This document shows, piece by piece, positions 55,764-64,000 of a stretch of 64,000 nucleotides of DNA. The position numbers and the translations under genes are program-made. Origin of the DNA: Chloropicon primus (lineage: Eukaryota > Chlorophyta > Chloropicophyceae > Chloropicales > Chloropicaceae); the NCBI GenBank assembly GCA_023205875.1, contig CP060760.1, forward strand, positions 558,001 to 622,000, given 5' to 3'. Position 1 is the first letter of the stretch, and each line of letters starts with the position of its first letter. Below the pieces are notes generated by a model, which ran no database searches, was not told where the DNA came from, and saw nothing but the letters and a program-made list of their open reading frames with translations.

Positions 55764-57812
55764 ATGGAGCTGCGCACGAGGAACGAGAAGGGCCAGGTTG
55801 GCCCGTCGTCGTCGTCGTCGTTCGGTGTGCTGGACCACGACAGCGGGAGCGAGGCCAGCGAGGGCTGCCACAGGGGGAGCAGGAAGAGGGAGAGGGAGAC
55901 GTCTCGGCAGCACCACCACCACTCCGGGAGCGGGATGAAGCGGGTGAGGTACAACCTGCGGACGCCCTTCGAGGCGGTTCACGCGTCGAAGCCGGCCGCG
56001 TCGGTGGTGCTTCACAGGCGGAACTCGTCCCTGGACTCCGACAGGTCCTACGTGGTGCTAGAGAAGGCGCCGACAACGACGACGGAGCTGGAGAGCAGGT
56101 GCAAGCGGGTCCTTCGCTCGAACTCCTCCGGCGCGGCGCAGAGGACGGTCTCGTCGAAGCCTGCGGGGAGGAGGGGGAGGCCGAGGCTGGCGGCCGCCGC
56201 CGCGGACAAGCCTCGGGTCGTGGTCACGGCCCAGGAGCTCCTGGAGCTCAGGCCGTTCGAGAACAGGGTCGTGGAGGTCAGGGACGGGGAGGGGATGATC
56301 CTGATGACCGGGGTGGTGCGGGCAGGCGGCCTGATCGAGTGCCAGGAGGGAAGGAAGAGGAAGCACATGAGGTACACGAACTTCGAGGAGCACGCCTTTT
56401 CCGGCCGAAAGGACAGGGAGACGTGCGCCTACTCGAGGGGGCAGATGATCTACTTCTCGAACGGGCAGACGCTGCGGGACTTCGTGCTCGCGATGAACTC
56501 CAGGTTCGTGGAGAACTTCGCCATCGAGGACCTCCACAGGTTCACGGGGGCGACCATGGCCCCCGGCGAGGCGGACAAGTCCTCCAGCGAGTACGGGGAC
56601 TCCACCAAGAGCACGCTGGCCAAGGCCACCATGAGGTTCTGCCACCTGAGCCCCTCCGTCCCGGGCTCCCAGTTCCGGGTCAAGGGCGGCGCGAAGAGCC
56701 ACAAGAAGGGGGGCTGCGGGGTCGCCGAGCCCCTCGCCTACTGCAGGGCGGCGAGGTGCAGCTTCTCCTGCGGCAGAAAGCAGCAGGAGGAGGGCGAGAG
56801 GCTGCTCACTTGCGACGCTTGCCCGCAGGGCTTCCACCCCAAGTGCATCACCGAGTTCGTGGGGGCGAAGACCTTGAGGAACGGCCAGGTGGTGAGGCAG
56901 AGCCACTTGGACTTCCTGTGCCCCAGCTGCAAGGCCCAAGAGAGGTTTGACCCCGACACGCAAGTCGGCAAGGAGCTGAGCAAGAGGTGCGAGGTACTCC
57001 TCGCGGAGCTCGATCGGATCACGGGCGGGTGCTGCCTGTGCCACATACCGGATTTCCACCGCGGGGAGACGTGCACGCCGAACACGGCCATCATGTGCGA
57101 CCAGTGCGAGAGGGAGTTCCACGTTGGCTGCCTGAAGAAGAAGAACATGTGCAGCCTCAAGGCGATTCCCAAGGGGGACTGGTTCTGCTCCCGCAAGTGC
57201 AAGGGCGTGAACCAGGCGTTGGCCAAGATCAGGCAGCTGGGTTGCCACAAGGTCAAGTCCGTCGGGGGCAAGGAGGGGAGGACAAACGTTTACACGTGCG
57301 AGGTCCTCTGCGGAGAGGGCAAGGGCGCGAGGACGAGGAACTCCTTGAGGGAGGCCTTGGCCATCCTGCAGGAGAGCTTCGACCCCTTGCCCCACGCCGT
57401 GACGGGTGCCGATCTGCTCCCCATCATGGCGAAGGCCCAGACTTGCGCGGACCACGACTACACCACGGTGCACACCATCCTCCTGAGGAGCAACGGCGAG
57501 GCGGTCTGCGCCTGCGTCATCAGAATTTGCGGCGAGTTCCTCGCTGAGCTTCCGTTCGTGGCCACGAAGAGCTCTTGCAGGAGCAGGGGGCACTGCAGGC
57601 AGATGTTCTCCGTGATTGAGAACCTGCTGTCTGACCTGAGGGTGCGCCGGTACTGCCTCCCAGCGGCGGCGGGCCAAGCCATGAACACGTGGATAAAGCA
57701 CTTTGGGTTCAGGCCCATGCTCGACTCGGACTTTAGGATGGCCAAGGCCGATTTCAGGATCCTTCAGTTTCCCGGCACCACCGTGCTCGTGAAAGAGGTT
57801 TCCGCTGGCTGA
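55764..57812 (+). CDS. Plant-style TDBD-PHD-GNAT chromatin acetyltransferase-like protein
   Basis: A single exon of 682 aa. A basic, Ser-rich N-terminus precedes a TPL-binding-like domain (TDBD, about 165-260): ELRPFENRVVEVRDGEG, AGGLIECQEGRKRKHMRYTN, FEEHAF and YFSNGQTLRDFVLAM. PHD 1 (about 330-390) holds LLTCDACPQGFHPKC; PHD 2 (about 425-490) holds IMCDQCEREFHVGCLKKK and GDWFCSRKC. A GNAT-type domain ends the protein (FLAELPFVATKSSCRSRGHC, then GHCRQMFSVIENLL, WIKHFGFRPM), with a divergent acetyl-CoA loop RSRGHC in place of RxxGxG/A. The order matches the IDM1/acyl-CoA N-acyltransferase PHD family of plants. Nuclear, histone-reading function is inferred. Confidence 0.88.
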   Translation: MELRTRNEKGQVGPSSSSSFGVLDHDSGSEASEGCHRGSRKRERETSRQHHHHSGSGMKRVRYNLRTPFEAVHASKPAASVVLHRRNSSLDSDRSYVVLEKAPTTTTELESRCKRVLRSNSSGAAQRTVSSKPAGRRGRPRLAAAAADKPRVVVTAQELLELRPFENRVVEVRDGEGMILMTGVVRAGGLIECQEGRKRKHMRYTNFEEHAFSGRKDRETCAYSRGQMIYFSNGQTLRDFVLAMNSRFVENFAIEDLHRFTGATMAPGEADKSSSEYGDSTKSTLAKATMRFCHLSPSVPGSQFRVKGGAKSHKKGGCGVAEPLAYCRAARCSFSCGRKQQEEGERLLTCDACPQGFHPKCITEFVGAKTLRNGQVVRQSHLDFLCPSCKAQERFDPDTQVGKELSKRCEVLLAELDRITGGCCLCHIPDFHRGETCTPNTAIMCDQCEREFHVGCLKKKNMCSLKAIPKGDWFCSRKCKGVNQALAKIRQLGCHKVKSVGGKEGRTNVYTCEVLCGEGKGARTRNSLREALAILQESFDPLPHAVTGADLLPIMAKAQTCADHDYTTVHTILLRSNGEAVCACVIRICGEFLAELPFVATKSSCRSRGHCRQMFSVIENLLSDLRVRRYCLPAAAGQAMNTWIKHFGFRPMLDSDFRMAKADFRILQFPGTTVLVKEVSAG

Positions 57813-57918
57813 CGGAATGCGGCGAGAGCGGAGCGAGAAGAGGGAGGGAGGGTGTGCCTGGACTTTGTTTTCTGTTTTAGAGAAAAACGTTCTTTTCCGG
57901 AGAGTTTAACTTTGTGAT

Positions 57919-59076
57919 TTACATCCATCGCTTCTTGGTATTCAAGTGGAAGGTTTTCTTGTCGACTCTGCCCGGGTTGTACTTGCAAGGCCCCGGCGCG
58001 ACACCGAGCTGATATATGCCGCTCGAGGCACTCCGGTCCGTGGAGCTAATAAACGCGCTGTTCGCCCCCTTCGCGTGCACCATGTGGTCGCTGTGCGCGT
58101 ACTGCCCAGGCCCTGGCGAGATGCTCCTGCCAACCTTGGGCTGCACAGGCCTGCCAAAACGGTCTGTCGCCGTCTTCCCAAAGATGCTGCTGTACTTTCC
58201 GAATTTCATCTTTCCGCTCATGTCGATATCTTCAACCCCGATCTCGTACGTGCCCGGCCCCGGCCCCGGCCCCGACCTTTGGTTCACCTCGTTCACCGCC
58301 ACCTTCAGGACAGCCTTCTCGGGATCCTTGTTCATCTTGGTGGAGCCAACAACTTTTCCCTGCTGCCCCTTCTCTGGCGAGCTGTACCTCCCCGTGGAAG
58401 ACTTGAAGGTCGTGTACTTCCTCTCCTTCACGGTGAAGGAGTCTGGTAGAGTGTATTGCCCGACGCTCGCTCCTTCGGAGGACTTGGACCCGAACCGCTT
58501 GGTCGAGCTCTTGAAGGCCGAGATGGAGGACTTGGTCGCCAGCGAGCTCTGCGGGGAGAGGCCGTTGAGGTAGTCGTAAGCACCCGGGCCAGGGGTGAAC
58601 TTAGTCGCCTGCTTCTTGTGCGGCACGAGGTTCTCCACGGACTTGGAAAACGCCGCAGTGGTCGCAGACCGGTTGAAGTACTTGTCGTCCTTCATGTGGA
58701 TCCCCGAGCGCTGGTTGTACTCGCCGGGGCCTGGAATGTACCGCGAGGGGTGCCCGAGTTTCGTCCCGAACCGTGTGTCCTTGGACAGGAAGCCCGAGCA
58801 GTAACCTTTGCAGGACATCGAGCCCGCGTTGTTCACCAGGGTCGTCGGGTTATGGTAGTACCCTGGGCCAGGAAGGTCGTTGTTCCGCTTGTTGAACCGC
58901 GTCGTCCTGCTGTTGAACCCGTCCTTCTCCCTGTAAGGCAAAAGAATCGTCACGTAGGACGACGGTATCGAGGACTTGGGGTGAGCCCCCTCCACCCTTT
59001 CCCACGCATTCCCTCGCTTGAGGTTGCCCACGAACGTCCCGCCCTTGCGACTGCTCGGCGGCTTCGTGTTGGCCAT
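57919..59076 (-). CDS. SHIPPO/STPGR-repeat protein (CIMAP/ODF3-like)
   Basis: A single exon of 385 aa. At least seven Pro-Gly-Pro-Gly-x-Tyr repeats are spaced 35-60 residues apart: PGPGYYHNP, PGPGEYNQ, PGPGAYDY, VGQYTLP (degenerate), GPGPGTYEIG, PGPGQYAHS and APGPCKYNPG. Such proteins bind axonemal or cortical microtubules in flagellated cells. The gene suggests the organism has, or recently had, flagella or a microtubule cytoskeleton using these proteins. The ATG at 59076 is chosen over an upstream TTG. No CTTTCGA module is visible in its promoter. Confidence 0.88.
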   Translation of the reverse strand: MANTKPPSSRKGGTFVGNLKRGNAWERVEGAHPKSSIPSSYVTILLPYREKDGFNSRTTRFNKRNNDLPGPGYYHNPTTLVNNAGSMSCKGYCSGFLSKDTRFGTKLGHPSRYIPGPGEYNQRSGIHMKDDKYFNRSATTAAFSKSVENLVPHKKQATKFTPGPGAYDYLNGLSPQSSLATKSSISAFKSSTKRFGSKSSEGASVGQYTLPDSFTVKERKYTTFKSSTGRYSSPEKGQQGKVVGSTKMNKDPEKAVLKVAVNEVNQRSGPGPGPGTYEIGVEDIDMSGKMKFGKYSSIFGKTATDRFGRPVQPKVGRSISPGPGQYAHSDHMVHAKGANSAFISSTDRSASSGIYQLGVAPGPCKYNPGRVDKKTFHLNTKKRWM

Positions 59077-60098
59077 CACCTCCAATGATCACCACGGCCT
59101 CAAACCAGTCGGTCAGACACGGACTCCCTCAAGCTTGAGGAGCAAAGTACTTGCTGTGCTGCTGCTGCTGTTGTGGCTTCGACTGGACTAGAACATAACT
59201 CGTTGAGGCAAAGCAAAACTTCGTGCGTTTGGTGGAAACAAGTGCTGGAACACAAGTGGCACCAAGTCAAAGCTTCCCTTGCCCTCGGCTCGGACAATTT
59301 CTCATGCAAAGGTCCGACCTTTGCGAAGCCTTCTGAATGGGGATGGGAGGGGAGGCTCCTTCGCTTCGCTCTTCCGTCCTCGCTTTGCGCGAAAGTCAAC
59401 CGTTGATCTTTGTCAAACGTCATCGTCGAACGGGGGAGGAAGGGATAAAAACCCCGTTCGAGGAAGGACGTTTGAGATTGAGTCTTTTGGTCGACGGAAC
59501 CCAACGATGGTCTCCGCTCTACACGGCGTTGTACCCCACGAAACGGAGCAAGAGGGGTACTCATCGAAGAAGGACAAGGTCTAGTTCTTATTTCTATCGC
59601 TCATGTTTGAGTTGAGTGCGTGCTTTGTCGTCAACCTTGTGTCAAAGTTGCCCAAGTCCTGCAAGTTTGGAGAATTCTGTAACTTCATGGAGTAAACCGT
59701 TCACGATTTGTTTCAGGTAAAGTAACGTCGTTTTCGGAGATCCCTCCACGAGAGGAAAGGGAGTCCAAGGGGAGTCCAAGGGGCGTCGTACAGGACGCGT
59801 GGTGACAGGTTGAGGACCTTGGAGCGGAGGCCAACGCTTTAGCGGAGGCATTGGGGACGGGTACCGAGGAGGGGATCATTGGAAAGGAGTTTCCGCGAAA
59901 GCGCGTCTCGAGGGCTTTCGATTGGTACCGAACTTGACCGGTTTCGTTGTCGGGTGGAGGAGACAGGCCCGAGGAGAAGAAGACTACGAGGACCGAAGCC
60001 GTTGTCCAGGATGGCAACGTGAGCTGCAGAAGCAGAGCAGCAGGAAGCGACAGAACGGACTTGACAAGGAAGAGAGTGAGTGAGCGAAGAACTTCGAG
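59077..60098. other. 1-kb spacer with a promoter module for the surface-protein gene
   Basis: This is divergent spacer. A strong module lies at 59901-59940 on the plus strand: GCGCGTCTCGAGGGCTTTCG, then ATTGGTACCGAACTTGACCG. A (CTG)n run is at 59160. Open frames here are short and carry no domain. The long distance from the module to the ATG at 60099 (about 160 bp) is typical of the window. Confidence 0.55.
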
Positions 60099-63000
60099 AT
60101 GAGGTGGACCAAGACGCGTCCAAAGATCGGACTGGTACACGCTGCAGCGTTGGTGCTGGTGGTGCTGGTGTCAGATGTCCTTGCGCAAAAGGACTGCACG
60201 GGAACGAACAGAGGATGGCTGACGAACGGCGCGGACAAGGGGGTGCACCCGACGGGTTTGTTCGGGCCCTTGGGGCTTCACGGCGAGCACATCATGGCAA
60301 GCGAGGTGAGCAGCACGACGGTGCAGATCCGCGTTTCGGAAGTGATGTACAACTCGACGACGGAGGGGTGGAAGTACAACATAGACGGCGGCATGACGCA
60401 GACCGGGAGCAGCAGCTACAACCCCTTCAAGGTCGGAGGCAACGGAGACCTTAAGCCGGTCTCTTACTACCCGGAGAGGCTTTACAAGGTCAATATCATC
60501 TGCACCAAGGTGTGTGCTTTCCTTGCGAGTTTCGAGAGGGGGACGAGGGTCGACTCCGTGAACGAGTCAGACGTGGACAAGAGAGCTGCGCTGCAGGTCG
60601 GCGTGAACACTGGCCACGTCGGCGTCACTGCCACGGGGGTCAAGGCCTACAGGGGCATCTCCAACTACACGTCCACGGTGAACGACATGCCGCTGGCCAC
60701 GACGTACGAGTTGTACTGGGAGGCCCCGAGCTTCAGCGAGATTAACTACGAGGGCCTCGACCTTCGGGTGAGTGTGGTGGAGGACAACACGGCGACCTGC
60801 GCGGGAAAGTTCTACCAGTACACCCTGCCTTCGCTGCTGACTTGTGGAGACGGAATCAAGGACGACCTCGAGGAGTGCGACGACAGGAACACTGTGAACG
60901 GCGACGGCTGCAGCAGCGACTGCAAGATAGAAGTGGGGTACACCTGCGAGACGAAGAAGGACGTTTTGCACGGCACAGGAGAGAGGGACACCTTCAACAG
61001 GGAGTACGTGAGGTCCTACTGCACCAAGGCGGAGATCTACGTGGACGTCCTCGGCGGCAATGGGGTCTACAACAAGACCACGCCGTTGGTGGTGACAGAG
61101 GGAGGCGAGGCGACCTTCACCGTGCTGCTCTCGACCACGGTGAAGCCGGGGAAGGAGGTGTTCGTTTCCCTCCTGGCGACGACTGAGGATGGCCAATCTG
61201 CGGCCGGACAGATCCAGATGTCCAAAAGCTCCTTGAGGTTCGACTCCACGACCGCGCAAGTCGCTCAACCCATCATTGTGACGGCGATCGGGAACAACTT
61301 CAGGGACGGGAACAGAAACATCAAGATCAAGTACACGGTGTCCTCGACGGATGAGAACTACGCCTTGGCCTCGCACCCGGACACGACTGTTGCCATCACG
61401 GACGACGACGTCGCGAGCTTGGCTTACACCACACCGGAGAACTTCATCGTCATGGAGGGCGGGGTCGGCGTGGATTTTGAGGTGAAGCTCACGGCTCAGC
61501 CCTACGGCACCGTTGTGGTCACCTTCAGCGGATTGCCAGACAGCCAGCTGATGCTGACCCCGAACCAACTGGCTTTTGGCGCGAGCGATTGGAACGTCCA
61601 GAAGAAGGTGTCCGTGGTCGCCATAGACAACAAAGTTGTCGAGGGAAAGACGGCCGTGAAGATCAGGCCAACGATAACGGCGCCAGGCGATGTTGCCTAC
61701 GAGGCCCTCAACAGCCAGGCCGCGGCTGGGGATTGGGACATACCAGTCCAGGTCGAGGACAACGACACTCCTGGCTTAGTGGTCACGCCCACCGCCATAT
61801 CCATCGTCGAAGGAGAAGCTCAGCACTACTACACCGTGGCCCTTCGCTCTCAGATGCAGTCGGGTGCAGAGGTGTCCGTAACCCCCACCGTCAACAACTG
61901 CCTGGCCCCTTGTGCATTCAGGGCCAGGGGCGGAGAGAACAGGACGCTGGAGACTCTCACGTTCTCGGAGCACAACTGGGACGTGGAGCAGAAGGTCTAC
62001 GTGACGTACGACGAGAATGACATGGTCGAGTGGCGGAGCTCAGACAAGCCCAAGCTCGCTGGAACAAAAGTCTTCACCATTGAGCATTCCACAGTGAGTT
62101 CCGACCCCTTGTACAACTCCTTGGCCACCCACTCGGCCATGTGGCCGTACAAGGTAACCGTCAACGTGACTGACAATGACATTCCTGGCGTGTCGCACCC
62201 AGAGGTCGTGACGCTGACGGAGGGCGGGACGGGGCAAGATGGACAAGGGCTCGCGGAGATCGATTTTCCGATGAAGCTGCTGTCACGGCCCACGGATAAG
62301 GTGGAAGTTCGGCTGAGCATCCAGGATCCGAGAGTGAGGATCTACGAGAAGTTTATGGTGGCCTCACCGGCGTACAATGTTTCGGCCCAGGGGGACGCAG
62401 CAACGATCACCTGGCAGCCCGAGGAGTGGGGCACGACTAGAATCGTTCGGCTCCGCGCAATGTTCGACGACAGCGCCCAGAAGCCAGACGTTCTGGTTGG
62501 CATGCACATCGTCTCAAGCAGTAACGACGTGCTGTACGACAAGGTGGTGGAGAAGGACATCGTGATCACGATCAAGGACAACGACGTGGCCAAGGTGATG
62601 CTCACCACCCCAAGCGGCGGGAGCGTGGCCAACCTGGAAGTGACGGAGGGCGGATCGATGACCGAGTTCGAGATGTACCTCAATGCCGTGCCAGACAATG
62701 ACGTGACGTTGAAGCTCACCCCGAGCGCTCAGCTCGAAGTGAGCCCGAGCACAGTGGTGTTCACCCCCCAGAACTGGAGCAACAAGGTCTCCGTCCAAGT
62801 GAAAGCGGTCGACGACGCGCTTGTGGAAAGCGTGAAGCACCAGGGGCTGGTCAGGTTTGAGTTGACTGGCGGAACGCCAAGTTACACGAACGTCAAGGTG
62901 CCCGACTTGAGCGTGACAGTGAATGAGAACGACTTCGTTACTGTCACAAGGTCGATTGGTACGTTCGGAGGCATCATCAGCCCGACCGAGCCCTCCGGTG

Positions 63001-63779
63001 CGGTGATCCTGAACGTCCCCGGCGGTGTGCTGAACTCGACCTTGAACATCAAGCTGGAGGAGAGCGAGAAGCCTTTGGGGGAGACTGTCCTTGGGTCCAA
63101 GGAGACCATTTCGGGCTCCCAGAACACGTACGAGAGGGTCAGCGGGACGTACTCGTTCCAACCCCATGGCCAGACCTTCAAGGCGCCTGTTTACATCACC
63201 ATCCAGTACAGCGAGCAGCTCTGGGTGAACGAGTTCACGAAGAGCCAGGTGCAAAACCGCCTCGTGTTCCTGAAGAAGGACTCCGACACCGATCCCGAGT
63301 GGAAGGTCGTTTCGGGGGGAAAGTTCTCGAACGGGGTCGCAACCCTCGCTACCACGAGCTTCAGCTTGTACAAGGTTGTCATCGAGAAGGACCCCGCCAA
63401 GCCTCCAGAGAGCATCGCCGCCGCGGAGGCACGGATGGCCGGGGGCTTGGCCGGGCAGGACGTCGCAAAGTGCATCAACGGCTTTGAGCTGGCTTCCACG
63501 GGCTCTGGTTCCACCTGCGGGTTCAAGTTCAACGACGAGATCACGACGCAGAACAACATCGAGGTGACCAAGGAAAAGGATGTGGACGAGTACAGGATCT
63601 CGGTACTCGTCATCATTCTGCTTTCGGCCGTGGGCCTGGAGGCTTTCATTATCCTGGGGCTCATCATATCGCTCAACGCGAAGAAAGCGGAGGGGGGAAG
63701 CACCGTGGGAAGCAACGCCATCGTCCCGGTGGACAACCCTGCCCACAACAACGCTCTCGTGAGCGCCAAAATCCCTTGA
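60099..63779 (+). CDS. Large type I surface protein with Calx-beta-like repeats
   Basis: A single exon of 1,226 aa. The signal peptide (HAAALVLVVLVSDVLAQ, about 14-30) is followed by an N-terminal domain. A DUF4215-type cysteine module follows (CGDGIKDDLEECDDRNTVNG, DGCSSDC, GYTC, about 247-287). Next come about five Calx-beta-like repeats of 110-130 residues, each with a VTEGG/VVEGE start and an 'x-I-x-D-N-D' end (VAITDDDVAS, QVEDNDTPGL, NVTDNDIPGV, TIKDNDVAKV, TVNENDFV). A juxtamembrane domain and one transmembrane helix (ISVLVIILLSAVGLEAFIIL, about 1170-1195) lead to a short basic tail. It is probably a Ca2+-binding adhesin or cell-coat protein; that role is inferred. Confidence 0.85.
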   Translation: MRWTKTRPKIGLVHAAALVLVVLVSDVLAQKDCTGTNRGWLTNGADKGVHPTGLFGPLGLHGEHIMASEVSSTTVQIRVSEVMYNSTTEGWKYNIDGGMTQTGSSSYNPFKVGGNGDLKPVSYYPERLYKVNIICTKVCAFLASFERGTRVDSVNESDVDKRAALQVGVNTGHVGVTATGVKAYRGISNYTSTVNDMPLATTYELYWEAPSFSEINYEGLDLRVSVVEDNTATCAGKFYQYTLPSLLTCGDGIKDDLEECDDRNTVNGDGCSSDCKIEVGYTCETKKDVLHGTGERDTFNREYVRSYCTKAEIYVDVLGGNGVYNKTTPLVVTEGGEATFTVLLSTTVKPGKEVFVSLLATTEDGQSAAGQIQMSKSSLRFDSTTAQVAQPIIVTAIGNNFRDGNRNIKIKYTVSSTDENYALASHPDTTVAITDDDVASLAYTTPENFIVMEGGVGVDFEVKLTAQPYGTVVVTFSGLPDSQLMLTPNQLAFGASDWNVQKKVSVVAIDNKVVEGKTAVKIRPTITAPGDVAYEALNSQAAAGDWDIPVQVEDNDTPGLVVTPTAISIVEGEAQHYYTVALRSQMQSGAEVSVTPTVNNCLAPCAFRARGGENRTLETLTFSEHNWDVEQKVYVTYDENDMVEWRSSDKPKLAGTKVFTIEHSTVSSDPLYNSLATHSAMWPYKVTVNVTDNDIPGVSHPEVVTLTEGGTGQDGQGLAEIDFPMKLLSRPTDKVEVRLSIQDPRVRIYEKFMVASPAYNVSAQGDAATITWQPEEWGTTRIVRLRAMFDDSAQKPDVLVGMHIVSSSNDVLYDKVVEKDIVITIKDNDVAKVMLTTPSGGSVANLEVTEGGSMTEFEMYLNAVPDNDVTLKLTPSAQLEVSPSTVVFTPQNWSNKVSVQVKAVDDALVESVKHQGLVRFELTGGTPSYTNVKVPDLSVTVNENDFVTVTRSIGTFGGIISPTEPSGAVILNVPGGVLNSTLNIKLEESEKPLGETVLGSKETISGSQNTYERVSGTYSFQPHGQTFKAPVYITIQYSEQLWVNEFTKSQVQNRLVFLKKDSDTDPEWKVVSGGKFSNGVATLATTSFSLYKVVIEKDPAKPPESIAAAEARMAGGLAGQDVAKCINGFELASTGSGSTCGFKFNDEITTQNNIEVTKEKDVDEYRISVLVIILLSAVGLEAFIILGLIISLNAKKAEGGSTVGSNAIVPVDNPAHNNALVSAKIP

Positions 63780-64000
63780 CTGGATTGTGTCTAATACTTT
63801 TTCCATCCTTTTGTACAACACTAGTATTTTTTCTAACGCTCAAGCTCTCTCTCTCCTTGTTGTCCTTCTGGAATCCTAAAACCTAAAAACCTAAAAACCT
63901 AAAACCTAACAAAAAGAACTTTTCAAGGAAGGGGAGGCGGGGAGGCGGGACCCAAAAAAACGCGCGTCTTGGCGGTCTTGGTATTTCAAAGGTGGGACCT
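63780..64000. other. Downstream spacer with telomere-like repeats
   Basis: From 63875 to 63910 the sequence is a run of CCTAAAA/CCTAAAAA units ending CCTAAC, i.e. a degenerate array of TTTTAGG-type repeats. The rest is poly-A/T rich spacer with an E2F-like TTGGCGG near 63968. Confidence 0.6.

Overview
This window is nuclear DNA from a compact, GC-rich photosynthetic eukaryote. About 35 genes fill 64 kb, and spacers are often under 300 bp. Most genes are intronless or carry one or two short spliceosomal introns (66-186 bp, GTAAG/GTGAG donors). The gene set points to the green lineage: a chloroplast KEA-type K+/H+ antiporter, a fibrillin, an ABCI11-like ABC protein, two DUF1997 proteins, topoisomerase VI subunit B, an ERG4-type sterol reductase, a plant-style TDBD-PHD-GNAT protein and telo-box promoter elements. 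A small prasinophyte-type green alga is my best guess (for example Chloropicophyceae). That is inference from gene content, not an identification.

Layout. 1-6.8 kb: a cut-off gene, an MLF-family protein, TFIIB and TFIIF-beta head to head, the DNA polymerase delta small subunit and an unknown protein. 6.8-11.3 kb: a 79-bp tandem duplication, a chloroplast ABC ATPase, a small three-exon cysteine-rich gene and about 2 kb of low-complexity spacer. 11.3-23.2 kb: a four-cNMP-domain protein kinase G, the U3 snoRNP protein RRP9, a RING-less NSE1, a charged nuclear protein, TRM5, TOP6B and a DUF1997 protein. 23.8-33 kb: F-box/ankyrin, D-amino-acid oxidase, fibrillin, NFRKB-like, MoaC, cysteine synthase and a membrane-anchored thioredoxin-like protein. 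33.6-43.6 kb: KEA, a bestrophin-like channel, a dihydrodiol-dehydrogenase-like oxidoreductase, an RraA-like protein, a GST and a selenocysteine-lyase-type enzyme. 43.9-46.5 kb: a Fanzor (eukaryotic TnpB-like, RNA-guided nuclease) locus with a structured RNA downstream, next to a headless ankyrin fragment. 46.7-63.8 kb: CotH, a second DUF1997 protein, an MnmM-like methyltransferase, COQ8, a small beta-sandwich-like protein, ERG4, the TDBD-PHD-GNAT protein, a SHIPPO-repeat protein and a large Calx-beta-like surface protein. The window ends in degenerate telomere-like repeats.

Two things stand out. First, the Fanzor gene keeps all three RuvC acidic residues and its zinc finger, and is followed directly by sequence that folds into a perfect three-way junction, as expected for an omega-RNA. 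Its reading frame is split in two. Second, a ~40-bp promoter module (core GTCTC, then about 4-8 nt, then CTTTCGA) lies upstream of about two thirds of the genes and always points in the direction of the gene. Several copies are duplicated, including near-identical ~115-bp copies upstream of unrelated genes 29 kb apart. This looks like a lineage-specific core promoter element.

Themes shared by neighbours are transcription (TFIIB, TFIIF-beta), replication and repair (POLD2, NSE1, TOP6B), RNA modification and ribosome assembly (RRP9, TRM5, MnmM), sulfur, selenium and cofactor metabolism (CysK, SCLY-type, MoaC), and plastid function (KEA, fibrillin, ABCI11, DUF1997). These are independently promoted eukaryotic genes, not operons.
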